A DNA stretch of 64,000 nucleotides from Auanema rhodensis (taxonomy: Eukaryota > Nematoda > Chromadorea > Rhabditida > Rhabditidae), in assembly GCA_964057225.1 (NCBI GenBank), contig OZ059895.1, forward strand, positions 7,006,001 to 7,070,000, read 5' to 3'. The position numbers and the translations under genes were made by a program. Under the pieces are notes generated by a model. The model saw only the letters and a list, made by a program, of their open reading frames with translations, ran no database searches and was not told the origin of the DNA. This document shows, one piece after another, positions 49,792 to 63,800 of this stretch. The first letter of the stretch is position 1. The number at the start of each line of letters is the position of its first letter.

Positions 49792-51807
49792 TGTTGAACG
49801 AAATTTTGGAAAGCTCACTATATGTGAGCAACATTGATATTTCATCTTTCTGAAGATTCTGAAGCTTGTCTATCTCTTGACCCAAAATGTTCATTGTTCA
49901 GACAATCTCAGTCTAGAGTTTTGAATGTTTTTCTGAACAGGAATACGGTGCACGTGCCATTTGCCTTGGGGTATTCATCTACATCTTTGGTTTAATTACC
50001 CAAGTTTGAGGTACTTTGATGATTCAACAAGGGTTACACCTGATGTTGAACGAAATTTTGGAAAGCTCACTATATGTGAGCAACATTGATATTTCATCTT
50101 TCTGAAGATTCTGAAGCTTGTCTATCTCTTGACCCAAAATGTTCATTGTTCAGACAATCTCAGTCTAGAGTTTTGAATGTTCTTCTGAACAGGAATACGG
50201 TGCACGTGCCATTTGCCTTGGGGTATTCATCTTCATCTTTGGTTTAATTACCCAAGCTTGAGGTACTTTGATGATTCAACAAGGGTTACACCTGATGTTG
50301 AACTAAATTTTGGAAAGCTCACTCTATGTGAGCAACATTGATATTTCATCTTTCTGAAGATTCTGAAGCTTGTCTATCTCTTGAACGAAAATGTTCATTG
50401 TTCAGACAATCTCAGTCCAGAATTTTGAATGTTCTTCTGAACAGGAATACGGTGCACGTGCCATTTGCCTTGGGGTATTCATCTTCATCTTTGGTTTAAT
50501 TACCCAAGTTTGAGGTACTTTGATGATTCAACAAGGGTTACACCTGATGTTGAACTAAATTTTGGAAAGCTCACTCTATGTGAGCAACATTGATATTTCA
50601 TCTTTCTGAAGATTCTGAAGCTTGTCTATCTCTTGACCGAAAATGTTCATTGTTCAGACAATCTCAGTCTAGAGTTTTGAATGTTCTTCTGAACAGGAAT
50701 ACGGTGCACGTGCCACTTGCCTTGGGTTATTCATCATCATATTTGGTTTAATTACCCAAGTTTGAGGTACTTTGATGATTCAACAAGGGTTACACCTGAT
50801 GTTGAACTAAATTTTGGAAAGCTCACTATATGTGAGCAACATTGATATTTCATCTTTCTGAAGATTCTGAAGCTTGTCTATCTCTTGACCCAAAATGTTC
50901 ATTGTTCAGACAATCTCAGTCTAGAGTTTTGAATGTTTTTCTGAACAGGAATACGGTGCACGTGCCATTTGCCTTGGGGTATTCATCTACATCTTTGGTT
51001 TAATTACCCAAGTTTGAGGTACTTTGATGATTCAACAAGGGTTACACCTGATGTTGAACGAAATTTTGGAAAGCTCACTATATGTGAGCAACATTGATAT
51101 TTCATCTTTCTGAAGATTCTGAAGCTTGTCTATCTCTTGACCCAAAATGTTCATTGTTCAGACAATCTCAGTCTAGAGTTTTGAATGTTCTTCTGAACAG
51201 GAATACGGTGCACGTGCCATTTGCCTTGGGGTATTCATCTTCATCTTTGGTTTAATTACCCAAGCTTGAGGTACTTTGATGATTCAACAAGGGTTACACC
51301 TGATGTTGAACTAAATTTTGGAAAGCTCACTCTATGTGAGCAACATTGATATTTCATCTTTCTGAAGATTCTGAAGCTTGTCTATCTCTTGAACGAAAAT
51401 GTTCATTGTTCAGACAATCTCAGTCCAGAATTTTGAATGTTCTTCTGAACAGGAATACGGTGCACGTGCCATTTGCCTTGGGGTATTCATCTTCATCTTT
51501 GGTTTAATTACCCAAGTTTGAGGTACTTTGATGATTCAACAAGGGTTACACCTGATGTTGAACTAAATTTTGGAAAGCTCACTCTATGTGAGCAACATTG
51601 ATATTTCATCTTTCTGAAGATTCTGAAGCTTGTCTATCTCTTGACCGAAAATGTTCATTGTTCAGACAATCTCAGTCTAGAGTTTTGAATGTTCTTCTGA
51701 ACAGGAATACGGTGCACGTGCCACTTGCCTTGGGTTATTCATCATCATATTTGGTTTAATTACCCAAGTTTGAGGTACTTTGATGATTCAACAAGGGTTA
51801 CACCTGA
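49792..51807 (+). repeat. Second four-monomer higher-order repeat (1008 bp), two copies
   Basis: Monomers 49792-50799 and 50800-51807 share the same order of private variants: TTTTTCTG with TACATC; GAACGAAATT with CCAAGCTTG; CTCTATG with TTGAACGAAAA and CAGTCCAG; CTCTATG with CACTTGCCTTGGGTT. The first monomers of the two copies differ at GAACGAAAT versus GAACTAAAT. Confidence 0.8.
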
Positions 51808-54800
51808 TGTTGAACTAAATTTTGGAAAGCTCACTATATGTGAGCAACATTGATATTTCATCTTTCTGAAGATTCTGAAGCTTGTCTATCTCTTGACCCA
51901 AATTGTTCATTGTTCAGACAATCTCAGTCTAGAATTTTGAATGTTCTTCTGAACAGGAATACGGTGCACGTGCCATTTGCCTTGGGGTGTTCATCTTCAT
52001 CTTTGGTTTAATTACCCAAGTTTGAGGTACTTTGATGATTCAACAAGGGTTACACCTGATGTTGAACTAAATTTTGGAAAGCTCACTATATGTGAGCAAC
52101 ATTGATATTTCATCTTTCTGAAGATTCTGAAGCTTGTCTATCTCTTGACCCAAATTGTTCATTGTTCAGACAATCTCAGTCTAGAATTTTGAATGTTCTT
52201 CTGAACAGGAATACGGTGCACGTGCCATTTGCCTTGGGGTGTTCATCTTCATCTTTGGTTTAATTACCCAAGTTTGAGGTACTTTGATGATTCAACAAGG
52301 GTTACACCTGATGCTGAACTAAATTTTCGAAAGCTGACTATATGTGAGCAACATTGATATTTCATCTTTCTGAAGATTCTGAAGCTTGTCTATCTCTTGA
52401 CCCAAAATGTTCATTGTTCAGACAATCTCAGTCTAGAGTTTTGAATGTTCTTCTGAACAGGAATACGGTGCACGTGCCATTTGCCTTGGGGTATTCATCT
52501 TCATCTTCGGTTTAATTACCCAAGTTTGAGGTACTTTGATGATTCAACAAGGGTTACATCTGATGTTGAACTAAATTTTGGAAAGCTCACTATATGTGAG
52601 CAACATTGATATTTCATCTTTCTGAAGATTCTGAAGCTTGTCTATCCCTTGACCGAAAATGTTCATTGTTCAGTCAATCACAGTCTAGAGTTTTGAATGT
52701 TCTTCTGAACAGGAATACGGTGCACGTGCCATTTGCCTTGGGGTATTCATCTTCATCTTCGGTTTAATTACCCAAGTTTGAGGTACTTTGATGATTCAAC
52801 AAGGGTTACACCTGATGTTGAACTAAATTTTGGAAAGCTGACTATATGTGAGCAACATTGATATTTCATCTTTCTGAAGATTCTGAAGCTTGTCTATCTC
52901 TTGACCCAAAATGTTCATTGTTGAGACAATCTCAGTCTAGAGTTTTGAAATTTCTTCTGAACAGGAATACGGTGCACGTGCCATTTGCCTTGGGGTATTC
53001 ATCTTCATCTTCGGTTTAATTACCCAAGTTTGAGGTACTTTGATGATTCAACAAGGGTTACACCTGATGTTGAACTAAATTTTGGAAAGCTCACTATATG
53101 TGAGCAACATTGATATTTCATCTTTCTGAAGATTCTGAAGCTTGTCTATCCCTTGACCGAAAATGTTCATTGTTCAGTCAATCACAGTCTAGAGTTTTGA
53201 ATGTTCTTCTGAACAGGAATACGGTGCACGTGCCATTTGCCTTGGGGTATTCATCTTCATCTTCGGTTTAATTACCCAAGTTTAAGGTACTTTGATGATT
53301 CAACAAGGGTTACACCTGATGTTGAACTAAATTTTGGAAAGCTGACTATATGTGAGCAACATTGATATTTCATCTTTCTGAAGATTCTGAAGCTTGTCTA
53401 TCTCTTGACCCAAAATGTTCATTGTTGAGACAATCTAAGTCTAGAGTTTTGAAATTTCTTCTGAACAGGAATACGGTGCACGTGCCATTTGCCTTGGGGT
53501 ATTCATCTTCATCTTCGGTTTAATTACCCAAGTTTGAGGTACTTTGATGATTCAACAAGGGTTACATCTGATGTTGAACTAAATTTTGGAAAGCTCACTA
53601 TATGTGAGCAACATTGATATTTCATCTTTCTGAAGATTCTGAAGCTTGTCTATCCCTTGACCGAAAATGTTCATTGTTCAGTCAATCACAGTCTAGAGTT
53701 TTGAATGTTCTTCTGAACAGGAATACGGTGCACGTGCCATTTGCCTTGGGGTATTCATCTTCATCTTCGGTTTAATTACCCAAGTTTGAGGTACTTTGAT
53801 GATTCAACAAGGGTTACATCTGATGTTGAACTAAATTTTGGAAAGCTCACTATATGTGAGCAACATTGATATTTCATCTTTCTGAAGATTCTGAAGCTTG
53901 TCTATCCCTTGACCCAAAATGTTCATTGTTGAGACAATCTCAGTCTAGAGTTTTGAATGTTTTTCTGAACAGGAATACGGTGCACGTGCCATTTGCCTTG
54001 GGGTATTCATCTTCATCTTTGGTTTAATTACCCAAGTTTGAGGTACTTTGATGATTCAACAAGGGTTACACCTGATGTTGAACTAAATTTTGGAAAGCTC
54101 ACTCTATGTGAGCAACATTGATATTTCATCTTTCTGAAGATTCTGAAGCTTGACTATCTCTTGACCGAAAATGTTCATTGTTCAGACAATCTCAGTCTAG
54201 AGTTTTGAATGTTCTTCTGAACAGGAATACGGTGCACGTGCCACTTGCCTTGGGTTATTCATCATCATATTTGGTTTAATTACCCAAGTTTGAGGTACTT
54301 TGATGATTCAACAAGGGTTACACCTGATGTTGAACTAAATTTTGGAAAGCTGACTATATGTGAGCAACATTGATATTTCATCTTTCTGAAGATTCTGAAG
54401 CTTGTCTATCCCTTGACCCAAAATGTTCATTGTTGAGACAATCTCAGTCTAGAGTTTTGAATGTTTTTCTGAACAGGAATACGGTGCACGTGCCATTTGC
54501 CTTGGGGTATTCATCTTCATCTTTGGTTTAATTACCCAAGTTTGAGGTACTTTGATGATTCAACAAGGGTTACACCTGATGTTGAACTAAATTTTGGAAA
54601 GCTCACTCTATGTGAGCAACATTGATATTTCATCTTTCTGAAGATTCTGAAGCTTGTCTATCTCTTGACCGAAAATGTTCATTGTTCAGACAATCTCAGT
54701 CTAGAGTTTTGAATGTTTTTCTGAACAGGAATACGGTGCACGTGCCATTTGCCTTGGGGTATTCATCTTCATCTTTGGTTTAATTACCCAAGTTTGAGGT

Positions 54801-57800
54801 ACTTTGATGATTCAACAAGGGTTACACCTGATGTTGAACTAAATTTTGGAAAGCTCACTCTATGTGAGCAACATTGATATTTCATCTTTCTGAAGATTCT
54901 GAAGCTTGTCTATCTCTTGACCGAAAATGTTCATTGTTCAGACAATCTCAGTCTAGAGTTTTGAATGTTTTTCTGAACAGGAATACGGTGCACGTGCCAT
55001 TTGCCTTGGGGTATTCATCTTCATCTTTGGTTTAATTACCCAAGTTTGAGGTACTTTGATGATTCAACAAGGGTTACACCTGATGTTGAACTAAATTTTG
55101 GAAAGCTCACTCTATGTGAGCAACATTGATATTTCATCTTTCTGAAGATTCTGAAGCTTGTCTATCTCTTGACCGAAAATGTTCATTGTTCAGACAATCT
55201 CAGTCTAGAGTTTTGAATGTTTTTCTGAACAGGAATACGGTGCACGTGCCACTTGCCTTGGGTTATTCATCATCATATTTGGTTTAATTACCCAAGTTTG
55301 AGGTACTTTGATGATTCAACAAGGGTTACACCTGATGTTGAACTAAATTTTGGAAAGCTCACTATATGTGAGCAACATTGATATTTCATCTTTCTGAAGA
55401 TTCTGAAGCTTGTCTATCTCTTGACCCAAATTGTTCATTGTTCAGACAATCTCAGTCTAGAATTTTGAATGTTCTTCTGAACAGGAATACGGTGCACGTG
55501 CCATTTGCCTTGGGGTGTTCATCTTCATCTTTGGTTTAATTACCCAAGTTTGAGGTACTTTGATGATTCAACAAGGGTTACACCTGATGTTGAACTAAAT
55601 TTTGGAAAGCTCACTATATGTGAGCAACATTGATATTTCATCTTTCTGAAGATTCTGAAGCTTGTCTATCTCTTGACCCAAATTGTTCATTGTTCAGACA
55701 ATCTCAGTCTAGAATTTTGAATGTTCTTCTGAACAGGAATACGGTGCACGTGCCATTTGCCTTGGGGTGTTCATCTTCATCTTTGGTTTAATTACCCAAG
55801 TTTGAGGTACTTTGATGATTCAACAAGGGTTACACCTGATGCTGAACTAAATTTTCGAAAGCTGACTATATGTGAGCAACATTGATATTTCATCTTTCTG
55901 AAGATTCTGAAGCTTGTCTATCTCTTGACCCAAAATGTTCATTGTTGAGACAATCTCAGTCTAGAGTTTTGAAATTTCTTCTGAACAGGAATACGGTGCA
56001 CGTGCCATTTGCCTTGGGGTATTCATCTTCATCTTCGGTTTAATTACCCAAGTTTGAGGTATTTTGATGATTCAACAAGGGTTACACCTGATGTTGAACT
56101 AAATTTTGGAAAGCTCACTATATGTGAGCAACATTGATATTTCATCTTTCTGAAGATTCTGAAGCTTGTCTATCCCTTGACCGAAAATGTTCATTGTTCA
56201 GTCAATCACAGTCTAGAGTTTTGAATGTTCTTCTGAACAGGAATACGGTGCACGTGCCATTTGCCTTGGGGTATTCATCTTCATCTTTGGTTTAATTACC
56301 CAAGTTTGAGGTACTTTGATGATTCAACAAGGGTTACACCTGATGTTGAACTAAATTTTGGAAAGCTCACTATATGTGAGCAACATTGATATTTCATCTT
56401 TCTGAAGATTCTGAAGCTTGTCTATCTCTTGACCGAAAATGTTCATTGTTCAGACAATCTCAGTCTAGAGTTTTGAATGTTCTTCTGAACAGGAATACGG
56501 TGCACTTGCCATTTGCCTTGGGGTATTCATCTTCATCTTCGGTTTAATTACCCAAGTTTGAGGTACTTTGATGATTCAACAAGGGTTACATCTGATGTTG
56601 AACTAAATTTTGGAAAGCTCACTATATGTGAGCAACATTGATATTTCATCTTTCTGAAGATTCTGAAGCTTGTCTATCCCTTGACCGAAAATGTTCATTG
56701 TTCAGTCAATCACAGTCTAGAGTTTTGAATGTTCTTCTGAACAGGAATACGGTGCACGTGCCATTTGCCTTGGGGTATTCATCTTCATCTTCGGTTTAAT
56801 TACCCAAGTTTGAGGTACTTTGATGATTCAACAAGGGTTACATCTGATGTTGAACTAAATTTTGGAAAGCTCACTATATGTGAGCAACATTGATATTTCA
56901 TCTTTCTGAAGATTCTGAAGCTTGTCTATCTCTTGACCCAAATTGTTCATTGTTCAGACAATCTCAGTCTAGAATTTTGAATGTTCTTCTGAACAGGAAT
57001 ACGGTGCACGTGCCATTTGCCTTGGGGTGTTCATCTTCATCTTTGGTTTAATTACCCAAGTTTGAGGTACTTTGATGATTCAACAAGGGTTACACCTGAT
57101 GTTGAACTAAATTTTGGAAAGCTCACTATATGTGAGCAACATTGATATTTCATCTTTCTGAAGATTCTGAAGCTTGTCTATCTCTTGACCCAAATTGTTC
57201 ATTGTTCAGACAATCTCAGTCTAGAATTTTGAATGTTTTTCTGAACAGGAATACGGTGCACGTGCCATTTGCCTTGGGGTATTCATCTTCATCTTTGGTT
57301 TAATTACCCAAGTTTGAGGTACTTTGATGATTCAACAAGGGTTACACCTGATGCTGAACTAAATTTTCGAAAGCTGACTATATGTGAGCAACATTGATAT
57401 TTCATCTTTCTGAAGATTCTGAAGCTTGACTATCTCTTGACCGAAAATGTTCATTGTTCAGACAATCTCAGTCTAGAGTTTTGAATGTTCTTCTGAACAG
57501 GAATACGGTGCACGTGCCACTTGCCTTGGGTTATTCATCATCATATTTGGTTTAATTACCCAAGTTTGAGGTACTTTGATGATTCAACAAGGGTTACACC
57601 TGATGTTGAACTAAATTTTGGAAAGCTCACTATATGTGAGCAACATTGATATTTCATCTTTCTGAAGATTCTGAAGCTTGTCTATCCCTTGACCGAAAAT
57701 GTTCATTGTTCAGTCAATCACAGTCTAGAGTTTTGAATGTTCTTCTGAACAGGAATACGGTGCACGTGCCATTTGCCTTGGGGTATTCATCTTCATCTTT

Positions 57801-60800
57801 GGTTTAATTACCCAAGTTTGAGGTACTTTGATGATTCAACAAGGGTTACACCTGATGTTGAACTAAATTTTGGAAAGCTCACTATATGTGAGCAACATTG
57901 ATATTTCATCTTTCTGAAGATTCTGAAGCTTGTCTATCTCTTGACCGAAAATGTTCATTGTTCAGACAATCTCAGTCTAGAGTTTTGAATGTTCTTCTGA
58001 ACAGGAATACGGTGCACTTGCCATTTGCCTTGGGGTATTCATCTTCATCTTCGGTTTAATTACCCGAGTTTGAGGTACTTTGATGATTCAACAAGGGTTA
58101 CATCTGATGTTGAACTAAATTTTGGAAAGCTCACTATATGTGAGCAACATTGATATTTCATCTTTCTGAAGATTCTGAAGCTTGTCTATCCCTTGACCGA
58201 AAATGTTCATTGTTCAGTCAATCACAGTCTAGAGTTTTGAATGTTCTTCTGAACAGGAATACGGTGCACGTGCCATTTGCCTTGGGGTATTCATCTTCAT
58301 CTTCGGTTTAATTACCCAAGTTTGAGGTACTTTGATGATTCAACAAGGGTTACACCTGATGTTGAACTAAATTTTGGAAAGCTGACTATATGTGAGCAAC
58401 ATTGATATTTCATCTTTCTGAAGATTCTGAAGCTTGTCTATCTCTTGACCCAAAATGTTCATTGTTGAGACAATCTCAGTCTAGAGTTTTGAAATTTCTT
58501 CTGAACAGGAATACGGTGCACGTGCCATTTGCCTTGGGGTATTCATCTTCATCTTCGGTTTAATTACCCAAGTTTGAGGTACTTTGATGATTCAACAAGG
58601 GTTACACCTGATGTTGAACTAAATTTTGGAAAGCTCACTATATGTGAGCAACATTGATATTTCATCTTTCTGAAGATTCTGAAGCTTGTCTATCTCTTGA
58701 CCCAAAATGTTCATTGTTGAGACAATCTCAGTCTAGAGTTTTGAAATTTCTTCTGAACAGGAATACGGTGCACGTGCCATTTGCCTTGGGGTATTCATCT
58801 TCATCTTCGGTTTAATTACCCAAGTTTGAGGTACTTTGATGATTCAACAAGGGTTACACCTGATGTTGAACTAAATTTTGGAAAGCTCACTATATGTGAG
58901 CAACATTGATATTTCATCTTTCTGAAGATTCTGAAGCTTGTCTATCCCTTGACCCAAAATGTTCATTGTTGAGACAATCTCAGTCTAGAGTTTTGAATGT
59001 TTTTCTGAACAGGAATACGGTGCACGTGCCATTTGCCTTGGGGTATTCATCTACATCTTTGGTTTAATTACCCAAGTTTGAGGTACTTTGATGATTCAAC
59101 AAGGGTTACACCTGATGTTGAACTAAATTTTGGAAAGCTCACTATATGTGAGCAACATTGATATTTCATCTTTCTGAAGATTCTGAAGCTTGTCTATCTC
59201 TTGACCCAAAATGTTCATTGTTCAGACAATCTCAGTCTAGAGTTTTGAATGTTCTTCTGAACAGGAATACGGTGCACTTGCCATTTGCCTTGGGGTATTC
59301 ATCTTCATCTTCGGTTTAATTACCCAAGTTTGAGGTACTTTGATGATTCAACAAGGGTTACATCTGATGTTGAACTAAATTTTGGAAAGCTCACTATATG
59401 TGAGCAACATTGATATTTCATCTTTCTGAAGATTCTGAAGCTTGTCTATCACTTGACCGAAAATGTTCATTGTTCAGTCAATCACAGTCTAGAGTTTTGA
59501 ATGTTCTTCTGAACAGGAATACGGTGCACGTGCCATTTGCCTTGGGGTATTCATCTTCATCTTCGGTTTAATTACCCAAGTTTGAGGTACTTTGATGATT
59601 CAACAAGGGTTACACCTGATGTTGAACTAAATTTTGGAAAGCTGACTATATGTGAGCAACATTGATATTTCATCTTTCTGAAGATTCTGAAGCTTGTCTA
59701 TCCCTTGACCCAAAATGTTCATTGTTGAGACAATCTCAGTCTAGAGTTTTGAAATTTCTTCTGAACAGGAATACGGTGCACGTGCCATTTGCCTTGGGGT
59801 ATTCATCTTCATCTTCGGTTTAATCACCCAAGTTTGAGGTATTTTGATGATTCAACAAGGGTTACACCTGATGTTGAACTAAATTTTGGAAAGCTCACTA
59901 TATGTGAGCAACATTGATATTTCATCTTTCTGAAGATTCTGAAGCTTGTCTATCCCTTGACCCAAAATGTTCATTGTTGAGACAATCTCAGTCTAGAGTT
60001 TTGAAATTTCTTCTGAACAGGAATACGGTGCACGTGCCATTTGCCTTGGGGTATTCATCTTCATCTTCGGTTTAATCACCCAAGTTTGAGGTATTTTGAT
60101 GATTCAACAAGGGTTACACCTGATGTTGAACTAAATTTTGGAAAGCTGACTATATGTGAGCAACATTGATATTTCATCTTTCTGAAGATTCTGAAGCTTG
60201 TCTATCTCTTGACCCAAAATGTTCATTGTTGAGACAATCTCAGTCTAGAGTTTTGAAATTTCTTCTGAACAGGAATACGGTGCACGTGCCATTTGCCTTG
60301 GGGTATTCATCTTCATCTTCGGTTTAATTACCCAAGTTTGAGGTACTTTGATGATTCAACAAGGGTTACACCTGATGTTGAACTAAATTTTGGAAAGCTC
60401 ACTATATGTGAGCAACATTGATATTTCATCTTTCTGAAGATTCTGAAGCTTGTCTATCCCTTGACCGAAAATGTTCATTGTTCAGTCAATCACAGTATAG
60501 AGTTTTGAATGTTCTTCTGAACAGGAATACGGTGCACGTGCCATTTGCCTTGGGGTATTCATCTTCATCTTTGGTTTAATTACCCAAGTTTGCGGTACTT
60601 TGATGATTCAACAAGGGTTACACCTGATGTTGAACTAAATTTTGGAAAGCTCACTATATGTGAGCAACATTGATATTTCATCTTTCTGAAGATTCTGAAG
60701 CTTGTCTATCCCTTGACCCAAAATGTTCATTGTTCAGTCTATCACAGTCTAGAGTTTTGAATGTTCTTCTGAACAGGAATACGGTGCACGTGCCATTTGC

Positions 60801-63800
60801 CTTGGGGTATTCATCTTCATCTTTGGTTTAATTACCCAAGTTTGAGGTACTTTGATGATTCAACAAGGGTTACACCTGATGTTGAACTAAATTTTGGAAA
60901 GCTCACTATATGTGAGCAACATTGATATTTCATCTTTCTGAAGATTCTGAAGCTTGTCTCTCCCTTGACCGAAAATGTTCATTGTTCAGTCAATCACAGT
61001 CTAGAGTTTTGAATGTTCTTCTGAACAGGAATACGGTGCACGTGCCATTTGCCTTGGGGTATTCATCTTCATCTTCGGTTTAATTACCCAAGTTTGAGGT
61101 ACTTTGATGATTCAACAAGGGTTACACCTGATGTTGAACTAAGTTTTGGAAAGCTCACTATATGTAAGCAACATTGATATTTCATCTTTCTGAAGATTCT
61201 GAAGCTTGTCTATCCCTTGACCGAAAATGTTCATTGTTCAGTCAATCACAGTCTAGAGTTTTCAATGTTCTTCTGAACAGGAATACGGTGCACGTGCCAT
61301 TTGCCTTGGGGTATTCATCTTCATCTTCGGTTTAATTACCCAAGTTTGAGGTACTTTGATGATTCAACAAGGGTTACACCTGATGTTGAACTAAATTTTG
61401 GAAAGCTGACTATATGTGAGCAACATTGATATTTCATCTTTCTGAAGATTCTGAAGCTTGTCTATCTCTTGACCCAAAATGTTCATTGTTGAGACAATCT
61501 CAGTCTAGAGTTTTGAAATTTCTTCTGAACAGGAATACGGTGCACGTGCCATTTGCCTTGGGGTATTCATCTTCATCTTCGGTTTAATTACCCAAGTTTG
61601 AGGTACTTTGATGATTCAACAAGGGTTACACCTGATGTTGAACTAAATTTTGGAAAGCTCACTATATGTGAGCAACATTGATATTTCATCTTTCTGAAGA
61701 TTCTGAAGCTTGTCTATCCCTTGACCCAAAATGTTCATTGTTGAGACAATCTCAGTCTAGAGTTTTGAAATTTCTTCTGAACAGGAATACGGTGCACGTG
61801 CCATTTGCCTTGGGGTATTCATCTTCATCTTTGGTTTAATTACCCAAGTTTGAGGTACTTTGATGATTCAACAAGGGTTACACCTGATGTTGAACTAAAT
61901 TTTGGAAAGCTGACTATATGTGAGCAACATTGATATTTCATCTTTCTGAAGATTCTGAAGCTTGTCTATCTCTTGACCCAAAATGTTCATTGTTGAGACA
62001 ATCTCAGTCTAGAGTTTTGAAATTTCTTCTGAACAGGAATACGGTGCACGTGCCATTTGCCTTGGGGTATTCATCTTCATCTTTGGTTTAATTACCCAAG
62101 TTTGAGGTACTTTGATGATTCAACAAGGGTTACACCTGATGTTGAACTAAATTTTGGAAAGCTCACTATATGTGAGCAACATTGATATTTCATCTTTCTG
62201 AAGATTCTGAAGCTTGTCTATCCCTTGACCGAAAATGTTCATTGTTCAGTCAATCACAGTCTAGAGTTTTGAATGTTCTTCTGAACAGGAATACGGTGCA
62301 CGTGCCATTTGCCTTGGGGTATTCATCTTCATCTTCGGTTTAATTACCCAAGTTTGAGGTACTTTGATGATTCAACAAGGGTTACACCTGATGTTGAACT
62401 AAGTTTTGGAAAGCTCACTATATGTAAGCAACATTGATATTTCATCTTTCTGAAGATTCTGAAGCTTGTCTATCCCTTGACCGAAAATGTTCATTGTTCA
62501 GTCAATCACAGTCTAGAGTTTTGAATGTTCTTCTGAACAGGAATACGGTGCACGTGCCATTTGCTTTGGGGTATTCATCTTCATCTTCGGTTTAATTACC
62601 CAAGTTTGAGGTACTTTGATGATTCAACAAGGGTTACACCTGATGTTGAACTAAATTTTGGAAAGCTGACTATATGTGAGCAACATTGATATTTCATCTT
62701 TCTGAAGATTCTGAAGCTTGTCTATCTCTTGACCCAAAATGTTCATTGTTGAGACAATCTCAGTCTAGAGTTTTGAAATTTCTTCTGAACAGGAATACGG
62801 TGCACGTGCCATTTGCCTTGGGGTATTCATCTTCATCTTCGGTTTAATTACCCAAGTTTGAGGTACTTTGATGATTCAACAAGGGTTACACCTGATGTTG
62901 AACTAAATTTTGGAAAGCTCACTATATGTGAGCAACATTGATATTTCATCTTTCTGAAGATTCTGAAGCTTGTCTATCTCTTGACCCAAAATGTTCATTG
63001 TTGAGACAATCTCAGTCTAGAGTTTTGAAATTTCTTCTGAACAGGAATACGGTGCACGTGCCATTTGCCTTGGGGTATTCATCTTCATCTTCGGTTTAAT
63101 TACCCAAGTTTGAGGTACTTTGATGATTCAACAAGGGTTACACCTGATGTTGAACTAAATTTTGGAAAGCTCACTATATGTGAGCAACATTGATATTTCA
63201 TCTTTCTGAAGATTCTGAAGCTTGTCTATCCCTTGACCCAAAATGTTCATTGTTGAGACAATCTCAGTCTAGAGTTTTGAATGTTTTTCTGAACAGGAAT
63301 ACGGTGCACGTGCCATTTGCCTTGGGGTATTCATCTTCATCTTTGGTTTAATTACCCAAGTTTGAGGTACTTTGATGATTCAACAAGGGTTACACCTGAT
63401 GTTGAACTAAATTTTGGAAAGCTCACTCTATGTGAGCAACATTGATATTTCATCTTTCTGAAGATTCTGAAGCTTGACTATCTCTTGACCGAAAATGTTC
63501 ATTGTTCAGACAATCTCAGTCTAGAGTTTTGAATGTTCTTCTGAACAGGAATACGGTGCACGTGCCACTTGCCTTGGGTTATTCATCATCATATTTGGTT
63601 TAATTACCCAAGTTTGAGGTACTTTGATGATTCAACAAGGGTTACACCTGATGTTGAACTAAATTTTGGAAAGCTCACTATATGTGAGCAACATTGATAT
63701 TTCATCTTTCTGAAGATTCTGAAGCTTGTCTATCCCTTGACCCAAAATGTTCATTGTTGAGACAATCTCAGTCTAGAGTTTTGAATGTTCTTCTGAACAG

